From an uncultured Eubacteriales bacterium (lineage in GTDB: Bacteria; Bacillota; Clostridia; Oscillospirales; Oscillospiraceae), in assembly GCA_900317905.1 (NCBI GenBank), contig ONIN01000015.1, forward strand, positions 1-57,278: a stretch of 57,278 bases of DNA. The letters are read 5' to 3'. Below, in pieces: positions 16,725 through 26,009 of the stretch. Within the stretch, counting starts at the first letter, position 1; every line of letters begins with the position of its first letter. The position numbers and the translations under genes are program-made. A model generated the notes under the pieces. The model worked only from the letters and a program-made list of their open reading frames with translations. It made no database searches and was not told the DNA's origin.

Positions 16725-17313
16725 AATAATTCCTCAATTCCTCCTGCAGGATGCGCAGGGCTTTTCCTCTGTGGGAGATGGCGTTTTTCTGTTCCGGGGT
16801 CAGCAGGCCGTTGGTGACGGTCTGGCCGTCGGCGAGAAAGAGCGGATCGTAGCCGAAGCCGTTTTTTCCCTCGGGTGCAAAGAGGATCTTTCCCTCCATG
16901 GTGCCCCGGGCTCTGAGCACGTCGCCGTTGGGGAACGTGCAGCAGATACTGCTGACGAATCTGGCGGTTCTTTGTTCCAGCGGCACGCCCTCCAGCTTCT
17001 TCAGCAGGTATTCATTCCGCTGCTGGTCGGTGTGCTCGTGGCTGCCGGAGTAGCGGGCGGAATAGACCCCCGGCTCCCCGTTGAGGTAATCCACCTCAAG
17101 GCCGGAGTCGTCCGCGATGGCGGGCATGCCGGTGGCCTTGGTGACGGCGATGGCCTTCAGATAGGCGTTTTCCTCGAAGGTGGTGCCGGTCTCCTCCACC
17201 TCGAAATCACAGCCCGCCTCCCGCTGGCTCATGAGCTCCACGCCCAGATCCGCGAGAATGGCGCGCATTTCAGACATCTTGTGCGCGTTGTTGCTGGCAA
17301 GGATCATTTTCAT
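16711..17313 (-). CDS. rdgB: XTP/dITP diphosphatase
   Basis: A 200-residue Ham1/RdgB pyrophosphatase that removes non-canonical purine nucleoside triphosphates. Diagnostic pieces are the N-terminal MILASNNAHKMSEM, the metal and substrate loop IADDSGLEVDYLNGEPGVYS, and FGYDPLF. The ATG follows GAGAGGGGATACCAT. It lies 13 bases after ftsY in the leftward cluster and overlaps yhbY. Confidence 0.96.
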   Translation of the reverse strand: MKMILASNNAHKMSEMRAILADLGVELMSQREAGCDFEVEETGTTFEENAYLKAIAVTKATGMPAIADDSGLEVDYLNGEPGVYSARYSGSHEHTDQQRNEYLLKKLEGVPLEQRTARFVSSICCTFPNGDVLRARGTMEGKILFAPEGKNGFGYDPLFLADGQTVTNGLLTPEQKNAISHRGKALRILQEELRNYYVNQ

Positions 17314-17326
17314 ATGGTATCCCCTC

Positions 17327-18235
17327 TCAGGACAGCAAAGCTTCGACGAAGTCTTTGGGTTTGAATTCGATCAGGTCGTCGATCTGCTCGCCGACGCCCA
17401 CGTATTTCACCGGGAGCTGCAGCTCCTGGGCGATGGCGAAGACGATGCCGCCCTTGGCAGTGCCGTCCAGCTTGGTGAGGACGATGCCGGTGAGATCGGC
17501 GGTGTCCAGAAACTGCTTGGCCTGAATCAGGCCGTTCTGGCCGGTGGTGGCGTCCAGGACCATGAGGGTCTCGATGTCCGCCTCGGGCAGCTCCCGGCGC
17601 ACCACGCGGGTGATCTTGTTGAGCTCGTTCATGAGGTTGGCTTTGTTGTGCAGGCGTCCGGCAGTGTCGATGATGATGACGTCGGTGCCGCGGGCCTTGG
17701 CGGCCTGGATGGAGTCAAAGACCACGGCGGCGGGGTCGGAGCCCTCCCCGTGCTTGATGATGTCCACGCCGGCGCGCTTGGCCCAGACGGTGAGTTGCTC
17801 GGAGGCGGCGGCGCGGAAGGTGTCGGCGGCAGCCAGAAGGACGTTGTAGCCCTCGCCGTCCAGCTGGCAGGCAAGCTTGCCGATGGTGGTGGTCTTGCCC
17901 ACACCGTTGACGCCCACCATGAGGATCACGCTGGGCTGGGTGGTCAGAAGCAGGGCGGTGTCCTGCACCTTGATGATCTTCGAGAGGATCTGCACGAACT
18001 CGGCTTTCACCTCTGCCCCGCTGCGGAGCTTCTTGGTCTCGATGGCCTTGCGCAGGTCGCTGATCGCCTGCTCGGTGGTCTCGATGCCGGTGTCCGCCAG
18101 GATCAGGCACTCCTCCAGCTCTTCGAAGAAGTCCTCGTCCCCCGGCTCATAGCTGGCGAAGATGCCCGTGAGCTGCACGTCCATCTTCCCCTTGGTCTTG
18201 CTCAGACCCTGTTTCAGTTTATCAAAAAGACCCAT
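17327..18235 (-). CDS. ftsY: Signal recognition particle receptor FtsY
   Basis: A 302-residue SRP-type GTPase that receives ribosome-nascent-chain complexes at the membrane. The NG domain is complete: MVGVNGVGKTTTIGKLA (P-loop), AADTFRAAA, DTAGR, TKLDGTAKGG and a C-terminal GVGEQIDDL. There is almost no acidic A domain before the N domain, as is common in Firmicutes. It starts 33 bases after smc, an arrangement (smc then ftsY) widespread in Firmicutes. Confidence 0.97.
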   Translation of the reverse strand: MGLFDKLKQGLSKTKGKMDVQLTGIFASYEPGDEDFFEELEECLILADTGIETTEQAISDLRKAIETKKLRSGAEVKAEFVQILSKIIKVQDTALLLTTQPSVILMVGVNGVGKTTTIGKLACQLDGEGYNVLLAAADTFRAAASEQLTVWAKRAGVDIIKHGEGSDPAAVVFDSIQAAKARGTDVIIIDTAGRLHNKANLMNELNKITRVVRRELPEADIETLMVLDATTGQNGLIQAKQFLDTADLTGIVLTKLDGTAKGGIVFAIAQELQLPVKYVGVGEQIDDLIEFKPKDFVEALLS

Positions 18236-18268
18236 AGAATCAAATTCCTTCCGTAGAAAGTATAACCG

Positions 18269-21200
18269 TTACTTGAGTGTTTTAGCGGCTTCATCCAAAC
18301 TCAGGCTGATGATCTTGGACACGCCCTTCTCCTGCATGGTGACGCCGAAGAGGTGGTCCGCCTCCTCCATGGTGCCGCGGCGGTGGGTGATGACCAGAAA
18401 CTGCGTAGACTTGGAGAGGTTTCGCATGTAGCCGGCGAAGCGGTTGACGTTGGCCTCGTCCAGGGCGGCCTCGATCTCGTCCATGACGCAGAAGGGCGTG
18501 GGCCGCACCTTCAAAATGGCGAAATACAGCGCGATGGCCACGAAGGCCTTCTCGCCGCCGGACAGCAGGCTGATGGTGCTGACCGCCTTCCCCGGCGGCT
18601 GCACCCGGATCTCGATGCCGCAGTCCAGCACGTTTTCCTCGTCCTCCAGCACCAGCGCCGCCTTGCCGCCGCCGAAGAGCTCCAGGAAGGTCTTGCGGAA
18701 CGCCTGGTCGATGGCGGCGAACTCTCTGCGGAAGATGGTCTCCATCTCCCCGGTGATGTCCGCGATGATGCCGGTGAGCTCCCGCTTGGCTTTCAGAATG
18801 TCGTCTCTCTGGTCGGTGAGGAAGGTGTAGCGGGTGTTCACCCGGTCGAACTCCTCGATGGCGCCCAGGTTCGGCGTGCCCAGAGCCCCGATGCCCCGGC
18901 GCAGCTCCGCCATGCGGCGGTTGGCCTTGTGCATGCTCTCGACGGGCTTGCGCTGCTTCTGGGCGGCGGAATAGCTGAGCTCGTAGTTGTCCCAGAGCTT
19001 GTCCAGGATCTGCTTTTCCTCCAGATCGGCGGTCAGCTTCTTCTGCTCGAACTTGGCCACCAGACCCTGCATATCCAGCAGGGCGCGGTTCTGCTCCTGG
19101 GCCTGCTTGTCGGCCCGGGTGCGCTCCCCTTCCAGCTCCAGACGCTTGGAGGTGGCCGCGGCCAGCCGCTCCTTCCGCTCTCTGACCTTCGTCTGGGCGG
19201 CGGCCAGCTCCGCTTCCTTCCATTTATGCTGCTCTCTCAGGGCGTCGCCGCCGGTCTCCGCCTCGGTGATCTGGCGCAGACGGGACTGGCGATCCTCGCT
19301 GAGCTCCTGGAACAGATCCCGGATCTGCTCCATGGTTTTTCGTATGGTCTCGGCTTCCGCATCCAGAGAGGCGGCGTCCGCCCGCTTCTGGGCAAGGTCG
19401 GAGGCCAGCTGCTGCCGATCGGCGTCAAACTGCTCTCTGCCCTCGGTCTGCCGCTGCTTCTCGGCGCGGACGGCTTCCAAAGCCTGCTCCAGCTCCTTCA
19501 CCTTCGCCCTGACGGCGTCGATGCGGTTCTGGTTTTCCTTCTGCTCTGCGCGAACAGCGTCCAGCGACCGGTTCCGGTCGGCCATGGCGGCTTTGGCGGC
19601 GTCGATCATCAACGTGATCTGCGCCTGCTCCCGCTCCGTCAGGTGCACGGCCTCCTGGGCCTGCTCCGTCTGGTGGCGGGCGGTCTCCAGAAGGGTCTGG
19701 GCGGTCTCCAGGGCGGTCTCCGCCTCGGAGGTCTCGATCTCCCGCTGCTTGAGCTCTTCATAGAGCTTGGCGCGGGTCTCCTTCAAGCGTTCCAGCTCAT
19801 TGGCTCTGGACAGAATGCCGCTGCCTCTGGCGGCGCTGCCGCCGGTGAGGGAGCCGCCGGCGTTGACCACCTGACCGTCCAGGGTGACCACCCGGACGCG
19901 GTTGCCGGTCTTGCGCGCGATGGCGATGGCCCGCTGGAGATTCTCCGCCACCAGCGTGCGGCCCAGCAGGTTTTTCAAAATGCTCTCGTACTGCTTTTCG
20001 CATTTGGCGAGGTCGCTGGCCACGCCGATGTAGCCCGGCTCCCCGGCGGGGATCTCCTTCAGATCATAGGGCTTGATGGTGTCCAGCGGCAGGAAGGTGG
20101 CGCGGCCGCCGTCCTTGCGCTTTAGGAGTTCAATGGCCTCGGCGCCGCTCTTCTGGGTGTCCACCACGATGTGCTGGGCGGAGGCGCCGAGGGCGGTCTC
20201 GATGGCGAGGGCGTAGCGGTCCTCCGCCTTCAGCAGATTCGCAACCGGCCCGTGGATGCCCCGGAGGGCGCCGCGCTCCCGCTCCCGCATGACGGTCTTG
20301 ACGGCTTTGGAATAGCCCTCATAGCCCCGCTCCAGATCCTGCAGCAGCGCGAATCTCGACTCCGCGGCTCTGAGATCGGCGGAGAGCTGAGCGACCTTCT
20401 GCTGCATGTAGCGCAGGACGTTGTCGGCTTCGGCGGCCTGATCGGCCCGGCTTTTCTGGTCGTCTCTCCGCTGCTGCAGCCGCTCCCGGGCCTTATCGGC
20501 GGCGGCGTCCTTCTCTTTCTTCTCTTCTTCCAGAGAAAGCAGCTGCTCCGAAGCCTCGGCCCCGGCGGTCTGGAGGTTGTTCTCCCGATCCAGCAGGGTC
20601 TGGCTCATGTCCGCCAGCATGGTGATTTCCGTGCGGCACTCGGCCAGCGCAGAACTGGTCTCCCCCTCCCGCTGCAGCAGAAGGGCAAATTCCTTCTCCG
20701 CCGCGCCCGCGTCGGCCGCGTTGGCGGCGAGGTGGTTCTCAATATTTTCAATTTCCGCAGCGACGGTCGCCTGCTCCCGGCCGATCTGCTCCAGACGCGC
20801 CTTGCTCTCGGCGATCTGGGCGTCCAGGGCCTTGACCCGGTCGGCCTGCTCGGAGGCCTCCAGCTGCATTCTGGCGATGCTCTCGGCGTTGGTCTGCAGG
20901 TTCGTCCGCAGGACGGCCAGGTCGGATTCCGCACTGGCGCTCTCCCGCTCCGCGTCGGAGATCTGCTCTCTGAGCCGCTCCGCCTCCAGGTCCTGATCCC
21001 GGATGGCCTCGGCGTAGTGCTCGGCGCTGGAGTAAAGCCGCTCCAGCTCCTTCTGGGCGCCCGCCAGATTCTCGGCGGCGGCCTCATAGTCCCGGTGGAC
21101 GGTCTCGCTCTGCTCTTTCAGGCGATCCAGGGTCTCCATCCAGGTGGAGACCTCCAGCTCCTTCAGTTCGCTGCGCAGCTCCAGATACTTTCTGGCCGCG

Positions 21201-21829
21201 GCGGCCTGATTTCTAAGAGGCTCGATCTGCAGCTCCAGCTCATCGACTTTATCGTTGATGCGCAGGAGGTTTTCCTCGGTGCGGGCCAGCTTGCGCTCGC
21301 TCTCCTCCTTCCGGTAGCGGAAGCGGGAGATACCTGCGGCCTCCTCGAAGATCTCGCGCCGCTCGCCGGACTTGCCGGAGACAATCTCAGCGATGCGGCC
21401 CTGGCCGATGATGGAGTAGCCGTCGCGACCGAGACCGGTGTCCATCAAAAGCTCGTTGATGTCTTTGAGACGGCAGGCCTCGCGGTTGATGTAGTATTCA
21501 CTTTCCCCGCTGCGGTAGTAGCGCCGGGTGATGGTGACCTCGTCCTGCTCCAGCGGGAAGAGGTTGGCGCTGTTGTCCAGCACCAGCGACACCTGGGCAA
21601 AGCCCAGCTTGCCGCGCTTTTCCGTGCCGCCGAAGATGACGTCTTCCATCTTGCCGCCGCGGAGGGTGCGGGTGCGCTGCTCGCCCATGACCCACAAAAT
21701 GGCATCGGACAGGTTGGACTTGCCGGAGCCGTTGGGGCCCACGATGGCGGTGATGTCCTGTTCGAAGGTCAGGCGGGTCTTCTCCGGGAAGCTTTTAAAT
21801 CCTTGAATTTCCAGTGCTTTTAAGTACAA
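18269..21829 (-). CDS. smc: Chromosome segregation protein SMC
   Basis: A 1186-residue SMC ATPase. The Walker A GPNGSGKSNLSDAI is near residue 33. Long coiled coils rich in Glu, Ala and Gln lie on either side of a hinge at about 500-680, and the C-terminal head carries LSGGEKAFVAIAL and a Walker B in FCVMDEIEAALD. It organises and condenses the chromosome with ScpAB. The start is TTG at 21829, preceded by GAGGGATCAT, and the N-terminus MYLKALEIQGFKSF is canonical. It is the first gene of the cluster running to leuS. Confidence 0.97.
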   Translation of the reverse strand: MYLKALEIQGFKSFPEKTRLTFEQDITAIVGPNGSGKSNLSDAILWVMGEQRTRTLRGGKMEDVIFGGTEKRGKLGFAQVSLVLDNSANLFPLEQDEVTITRRYYRSGESEYYINREACRLKDINELLMDTGLGRDGYSIIGQGRIAEIVSGKSGERREIFEEAAGISRFRYRKEESERKLARTEENLLRINDKVDELELQIEPLRNQAAAARKYLELRSELKELEVSTWMETLDRLKEQSETVHRDYEAAAENLAGAQKELERLYSSAEHYAEAIRDQDLEAERLREQISDAERESASAESDLAVLRTNLQTNAESIARMQLEASEQADRVKALDAQIAESKARLEQIGREQATVAAEIENIENHLAANAADAGAAEKEFALLLQREGETSSALAECRTEITMLADMSQTLLDRENNLQTAGAEASEQLLSLEEEKKEKDAAADKARERLQQRRDDQKSRADQAAEADNVLRYMQQKVAQLSADLRAAESRFALLQDLERGYEGYSKAVKTVMRERERGALRGIHGPVANLLKAEDRYALAIETALGASAQHIVVDTQKSGAEAIELLKRKDGGRATFLPLDTIKPYDLKEIPAGEPGYIGVASDLAKCEKQYESILKNLLGRTLVAENLQRAIAIARKTGNRVRVVTLDGQVVNAGGSLTGGSAARGSGILSRANELERLKETRAKLYEELKQREIETSEAETALETAQTLLETARHQTEQAQEAVHLTEREQAQITLMIDAAKAAMADRNRSLDAVRAEQKENQNRIDAVRAKVKELEQALEAVRAEKQRQTEGREQFDADRQQLASDLAQKRADAASLDAEAETIRKTMEQIRDLFQELSEDRQSRLRQITEAETGGDALREQHKWKEAELAAAQTKVRERKERLAAATSKRLELEGERTRADKQAQEQNRALLDMQGLVAKFEQKKLTADLEEKQILDKLWDNYELSYSAAQKQRKPVESMHKANRRMAELRRGIGALGTPNLGAIEEFDRVNTRYTFLTDQRDDILKAKRELTGIIADITGEMETIFRREFAAIDQAFRKTFLELFGGGKAALVLEDEENVLDCGIEIRVQPPGKAVSTISLLSGGEKAFVAIALYFAILKVRPTPFCVMDEIEAALDEANVNRFAGYMRNLSKSTQFLVITHRRGTMEEADHLFGVTMQEKGVSKIISLSLDEAAKTLK

Positions 21830-21874
21830 AATGATCCCTCAAATGTCATTTTTTCGCATAGCAATACAAAATGC

Positions 21875-21903
21875 ATTATAGCGCAAAATCCCATGGATTG
21901 CAA
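21875..21903 (-). promoter_or_regulatory. Promoter of the smc-leuS cluster
   Basis: On the minus strand, TTGCAA (21898-21903) and TATAAT (21875-21880) are separated by 17 bases, about 45 bases before the smc TTG start. No other strong promoter was seen between the genes down to leuS. Confidence 0.8.
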
Positions 21904-21961
21904 CCATTTTCCCATGGTTTCACGCGTGGAATGACTGCCAAAAAATATGAATGAAAAATCC

Positions 21962-21991
21962 TTGTCAGATTATACAGTTTTGTACTATAAT
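21962..21991 (+). promoter_or_regulatory. Promoter of the flavocytochrome-like gene
   Basis: TTGTCA (21962-21967), 18 bases, TATAAT (21986-21991), about 40 bases before the ATG. It is divergent from the smc promoter. Confidence 0.75.
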
Positions 21992-22030
21992 GGACACGTC
22001 CGATATTTTCTCAAAAAAGGAGAGGAATGC

Positions 22031-23857
22031 ATGAAAAAACCAAATACCAAACTGCATGATGTCATCGGCATCCTGTGCGGCGTGTTTCTGGTTGCTGTGC
22101 TGATCTGGAGCATCATCGCAGGCAACCGGACCACCACCGCCGGCGCCGCGGACATTCCGGACGACGCCGTCACCATGCAGGGCACCGCACCCGGCCGCAA
22201 CGGCCCCATCGTGGTGGAGGTCACCGCCACCGAGGACACGATCTATCAGATCAAGGTCCTGGAGGAAGAGGAAACCGAGGGCATCGGCTCTGTCGCCGTT
22301 GACGAGCTGCCCGGCATGATCTACGAGGCTCAGAGCCTGCAGGTGGACTCCATCGCCGGCGCCACCGTCACCTCGGATGCCGTGAAGGCCGCCGTGGTCA
22401 ACGCCCTGGAGAACGCCGGATTCGATCCCAACCACTTCATGCGTGAGGTCGAGGCCGCTGCTCCGGTGGAAAAGACCGACGTGGAGCTGGAGTGCGACGT
22501 GGTCGTGGTCGGCGCCGGCGGCGCGGGCCTGACTGCCTCTGTCCTGGCCACCCAGGAGGGTCAGAGCGTGATCCTGCTGGAGAAGATGCCCTTCGTCGGC
22601 GGCAACAGCCTCCGCGCCGAGGGCGGCATGAACGCGGCTGACACCAAGGTGGAGGCCGAGCTGGGCATCACCGACAGCACCGTGGACAACTTCGTGGAGG
22701 ATACCCTCCGCCTGGGCCATGATCTGGCGGATCCGGAGCTGGTGCGCACCCTGGCGGAGAACAGCGCCGAGGCCGTTGACTGGCTCTACTCCATCGATGC
22801 GCCCCTGCCCGAGGTCGTCGCCACCGGCGGCACCTCCCACAAGTATCTCCACAAGCCCGAGGGCGGTCTGCCTGTGGGCGAGTATCTGGTGGAGAAGCTG
22901 AAGGTGCAGACCGAAAAGCTGGGCGTCGACGTGCGCGTGAACACCAAGGCCACCGAGATCCTCATGGAGGACGGTCAGGCCGTGGGCGTCAAGGCGGAGG
23001 ACGCCGAGCACAACTACACCATCCACGCCAAGTCCGTGGTGCTGACCACCGGCGGCTTCGGCGCCAACTTCGATCTGATGGCAAGCTATGACGAGAGTCT
23101 GCGCAACGCCGTCACCACCAACCACTCCGGTGCCACCGGCGACGGCATCGCCATGGCCCAGGCCGTGGGCGCCGACACCGTGGATATGGAGCAGATCCAG
23201 CTGCATCCCACCGTCATCCAGTCCGACGGCACCCTGGTCTCCGAGTCTGTCCGCAGCCACGGCGCCATCATCGTGAACACCGAGGGCAAGCGCTTCGTCA
23301 ACGATCTGGCCGGCCGCGACGTGGTCTCTCAGGCGGAGCTGAAGCAGCCCGACGGCTACTGCTTCATCATCTTCGACCAGCATCTGCAGGACGAGGTGGC
23401 CCTGACCCAGAAGTTCATCGACCGCGGCTTTACCATCACCGGCAATACCTACGAGGAGCTGGCGGAGAACATGGGTCTCACCGGCGAGGCCGTGCAGAAC
23501 TTCGTGAACACCATGAACACCTGGAACGCGTCCGTGGCCAAGGGTGAGGACGCCGAGTTCGGCCGCGACAACGGCATGGACGCGGATCTGTCCACCGCGC
23601 CCTACTACGCCATCAAGATCGCTCCGGGCATCCACCACACCATGGGCGGCATCAAAATCAACACCAACGCCGAGGTCATTGACACCAATGGCAATGTGAT
23701 CCCCGGTCTCTTCGCGGCCGGCGAGACCACAGGCGGCATCCACGGCGGCAACCGCGTGGGCGGCAACGCTGTCTGCGACTTCATCGTCTTCGGGCGGATC
23801 GCCGGCAAGAGCGCTTCCGACTTCGCCAATACGGTCGCCCTCGACAACGCTGCCTGA
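22031..23857 (+). CDS. FMN-binding / FAD-dependent fumarate-reductase-like flavoprotein
   Basis: A 608-residue protein. An N-terminal membrane anchor (about 10-30) is followed by an FMN-binding domain with the flavinylation-type motif DSIAGATVTS, where a Thr would carry covalent FMN. A large FAD domain then begins at DVVVVGAGGAGLTASVLA and contains GGNSLRAEGGMNA and the C-terminal GLFAAGETTGGIHGGNRVGG. The family reduces fumarate, urocanate or other acceptors outside the membrane. The substrate cannot be told here. The ATG at 22031 follows AAGGAGAGGAATGC; a longer upstream frame runs through the promoter and is not used. Confidence 0.9.
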   Translation: MKKPNTKLHDVIGILCGVFLVAVLIWSIIAGNRTTTAGAADIPDDAVTMQGTAPGRNGPIVVEVTATEDTIYQIKVLEEEETEGIGSVAVDELPGMIYEAQSLQVDSIAGATVTSDAVKAAVVNALENAGFDPNHFMREVEAAAPVEKTDVELECDVVVVGAGGAGLTASVLATQEGQSVILLEKMPFVGGNSLRAEGGMNAADTKVEAELGITDSTVDNFVEDTLRLGHDLADPELVRTLAENSAEAVDWLYSIDAPLPEVVATGGTSHKYLHKPEGGLPVGEYLVEKLKVQTEKLGVDVRVNTKATEILMEDGQAVGVKAEDAEHNYTIHAKSVVLTTGGFGANFDLMASYDESLRNAVTTNHSGATGDGIAMAQAVGADTVDMEQIQLHPTVIQSDGTLVSESVRSHGAIIVNTEGKRFVNDLAGRDVVSQAELKQPDGYCFIIFDQHLQDEVALTQKFIDRGFTITGNTYEELAENMGLTGEAVQNFVNTMNTWNASVAKGEDAEFGRDNGMDADLSTAPYYAIKIAPGIHHTMGGIKINTNAEVIDTNGNVIPGLFAAGETTGGIHGGNRVGGNAVCDFIVFGRIAGKSASDFANTVALDNAA

Positions 23858-23882
23858 TCTCAGGAAACCCAGAACATAACAG

Positions 23883-23915
23883 TGGCGCGCTGCGGATGCA
23901 GCGCGCCATTTGTTT
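23883..23915 (+). terminator. Terminator of the flavocytochrome-like gene
   Basis: TGGCGCGCTGC and its complement form a stem with a short loop, followed by TTTGTTT. Confidence 0.85.
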
Positions 23916-23926
23916 AAGGCAGAGAG

Positions 23927-24047
23927 ATTGGAGTTTATCGGGCAGTTAGATTTTGCAAAAGACTGAAATAGAATTGGCTCCCTTGTGTAAAGGGAGCCAC
24001 GTTCTATCCAACGTTTTACAAAATCCAACTCCCCGATAAACTGGAAT
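23927..24047. repeat. Palindromic intergenic element, copy A (GGCTCCCTT core)
   Basis: A 121-base element with imperfect terminal inverted repeats of about 29 bases (ATTGGAGTTTATCGGG at left, the complement of ATTCCAGTTTATCGGG at right) and an inner hairpin GGCTCCCTT/AAGGGAGCC. The same ends recur at copies B-F. It lies between convergent genes. Confidence 0.8.
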
Positions 24048-24155
24048 TTGAACATACCGCGGCGGGCGCAAGCGACTCGCGCTGCGAAAAACAAAAACAT
24101 ACTGAACCCGACCTGCGAGCTGCAGGCCGGTAATTATTATATTGTGTATTTGGAT

Positions 24156-24578
24156 TCAGCTTACGGCTTTGCCCAGGGCGATGCAGGCGTTGATAGCGTC
24201 GTCATCGGGGGCCTCGTTGGCGATCACGCTGTCACAGGCGAGGGTGATCCCGGCGCCGCGGCAGTCCCGCTCCCAGGACTCCATCCACTCGCCGCCGCCC
24301 CAGCCGTAGGAGCCGAAGAGGGCGACCTTCTTGCCCTTCAGGGCGGATTTGATGTCCTGGAACATGGGCTCGAACTCGTCCTCCTCCAGGGTCTCGGAGC
24401 CCATGGCCGGGCAGCCCAGGGCCACGCCGGTATAGGCGCTCATGGCGGCGGCATTGACCTCCGCGGGGGTCAGCAGATCCGCCCCTGCGCCGGCGCTGCG
24501 GGCGCCCTTCAGGACGGCGTTCGCCATGGTCTCGGTGTTGCCGGTGCCGCTCCAGTAAATCACTGCTACTTTGCTCAT
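24156..24578 (-). CDS. Flavodoxin
   Basis: A 140-residue short-chain flavodoxin. The FMN phosphate loop is YWSGTGNTETMA near residue 8, followed by GVALGCPAMG and FGSYGWGGGEWM around the isoalloxazine. Flavodoxins replace ferredoxin as electron carriers when iron is short. I start at the ATG at 24578 because the residues upstream would need a TTG start with no better ribosome site. It is downstream of DUF3793 and DUF2325 genes in the same direction, a grouping often linked to iron in Clostridia (from family knowledge). Confidence 0.93.
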   Translation of the reverse strand: MSKVAVIYWSGTGNTETMANAVLKGARSAGAGADLLTPAEVNAAAMSAYTGVALGCPAMGSETLEEDEFEPMFQDIKSALKGKKVALFGSYGWGGGEWMESWERDCRGAGITLACDSVIANEAPDDDAINACIALGKAVS

Positions 24579-24620
24579 TTTCAATTTCCAACCTTTCTTA
24601 CACGTTTATGATGACGCCCC

Positions 24621-25163
24621 TCAGCTTTTGACCGTCAGGCGTTCGATGCTTCTGCCCCGCTGGTAGAGGGAGCTGTAAACTCGGGTGCACTTCTGAAACT
24701 GGGCAAACCTTCTCTGGGCGCTGGCCTCGTCGCCGTAGACCTTCCAGCAGCCCACGCACTTGCACTCGCTGCCCTCGATGAACCCCCGGACGTCCTCCGC
24801 CGGGTAGCCCAGAAAGAGGCCGATCTCGTGGGGGAACTCCTCACTGTTCCGGATCTTCTCCCCCAGCTTCGCCACGCAGCCCTCGGCGTCCCCGGTGCGG
24901 TAGCCGTAGGACTGGAGGATCTCCGCCACCGCCTGCTCCTGAAAGTCCTTTTTCAGGTGCTCCGGGCGGTAGAGATACAGCAGCGCCCGGCGCCTGAGCC
25001 GCAAGATCCGCACCTGCACCCCCTTGGGCGCCAGCCGCAGATTCAGCTGCTCGATCTCTTTTCGCAGCTGCTGCTCCGACTGGAAGGGACAGGTGAAGAG
25101 GCTCCCGGTCTTGAGTCCCGCCAGGGTGGGCGAAGCCTGCTGAATGATGAGTTCTTCCGGCAT
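24621..25163 (-). CDS. DUF3793 family protein
   Basis: A 180-residue protein with the DUF3793 signature in its C-terminal half: PHEIGLFLGYPAEDVRGFIE, then CKCVGCWKVYGDEASAQRRF and a conserved Cys in QFQKCTRVY. The N-terminal half has LAGLKTGSLF, as in the family. No biochemical role is established. The cysteine pair may bind a metal or be redox active (inference). The ATG follows AAGGAGACACTTC. It lies 42 bases upstream of the flavodoxin gene. Confidence 0.85.
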   Translation of the reverse strand: MPEELIIQQASPTLAGLKTGSLFTCPFQSEQQLRKEIEQLNLRLAPKGVQVRILRLRRRALLYLYRPEHLKKDFQEQAVAEILQSYGYRTGDAEGCVAKLGEKIRNSEEFPHEIGLFLGYPAEDVRGFIEGSECKCVGCWKVYGDEASAQRRFAQFQKCTRVYSSLYQRGRSIERLTVKS

Positions 25164-25368
25164 GAAGTGTCTCCTTGCTTAAAGTGAAAGTAGTAGATGA
25201 TTCAGGAAGCGATGGACGAATCGAAGTGCACAGATTGCCGAGCAGATTTTTCGTCTGACAAACTTGAAAAATCGAAGGCATACTTTGTGTATATCGAGGT
25301 TTTGAAAGGCAGTCAGACGGAAAAGATGCCGGCAAGATGGGGGCGGCGATTCGTTCAGCGTTTCCTGC

Positions 25369-25647
25369 TCACGAGGCGTGCTGCTCGAGGATATTCCGCA
25401 GGGCCGCCATGGAGCCGCTCTGGGAGCGGACGATGCGCACATTGGTGCCCTTGGTCTCGTTCATGGCGAAGCGCAGCATCTTGTGGGACATGGTGCCGGT
25501 GAACATCACCAGCAGATCCGGCCGGCCCAGATTTTTCATGGCGCCGGACATCTTCGGATAGACCTTCGCCTTACACTGGTATTCCCTGCAGAGATCTTTA
25601 TATTCGCGGACCATACATTCGTTGCCGCCTAAAATCACGACGCTCAT
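25369..25647 (-). CDS. DUF2325 domain protein
   Basis: A 92-residue protein matching DUF2325: N-terminal SVVILGGNECMVREYKDLC, central DLLVMFTGTMSHKMLRFA and VRIVRSQSGSMAALRNIL. It has a Rossmann-like pattern with conserved Gly and Cys; the function is unknown. It is first in the leftward set leading to DUF3793 and flavodoxin. A metal-regulator-like box lies just upstream. The 205-base gap to DUF3793 holds no gene; it contains an ATTTTTC/GAAAAAT dyad at 25245-25271. Confidence 0.85.
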   Translation of the reverse strand: MSVVILGGNECMVREYKDLCREYQCKAKVYPKMSGAMKNLGRPDLLVMFTGTMSHKMLRFAMNETKGTNVRIVRSQSGSMAALRNILEQHAS

Positions 25648-25686
25648 GGATTGGCTCCTTTCTCAGGTGCTTTGGAAAACGTTTTT

Positions 25687-25702
25687 GTTAGTCTTTGCTA
25701 AC
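25687..25702 (-). promoter_or_regulatory. Candidate metalloregulator (DtxR/IdeR-like) operator
   Basis: GTTAGTCTTTGCTAAC is an inverted repeat with arms GTTAG/CTAAC and nearly symmetric interior, resembling DtxR-family boxes. A possible -10 TAGAAT lies at 25710-25715 on the minus strand, so the box would sit at the transcription start of the DUF2325-DUF3793-flavodoxin set. Assignment is by resemblance only. Confidence 0.4.
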
Positions 25703-25797
25703 TACCTGCATTCTACCCCAGTTTGGTAGGAGAATCCGCTCCGTTTCGGCGGAATGTGAATCCATTTGGACAGAGGAAGGGGGGAAATAGAAACCGT

Positions 25798-25944
25798 AGG
25801 GGCTGGCGTCCTCGACAGCCCGCGCAGGACGCAGCGGACAAACGTGTTGATTTCAGGCGAATCCGTACCCGTTCCCAATTCGCTCAACCCTCTGCAAAAT
25901 CCCGCCGATACCGCCGGGACGTCGAGGACGCCGTCCCCTACAAA
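25798..25944. repeat. 147-base inverted-repeat element
   Basis: The arms GTAGGGGCTGGCGTCCTCGA (25798 onward, plus one further matching base) and the complement ending CGCCGTCCCCTAC (to 25944) match at 19 of 21 positions. The interior has no gene. A single similar arm occurs at 11008-11028. Confidence 0.6.
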
Positions 25945-26009
25945 CTATCACTTGCCTCCCTCCTCCAAATAGCAAAAATCATTTATTAAAAGATTTTTGT
26001 AAAATATAC

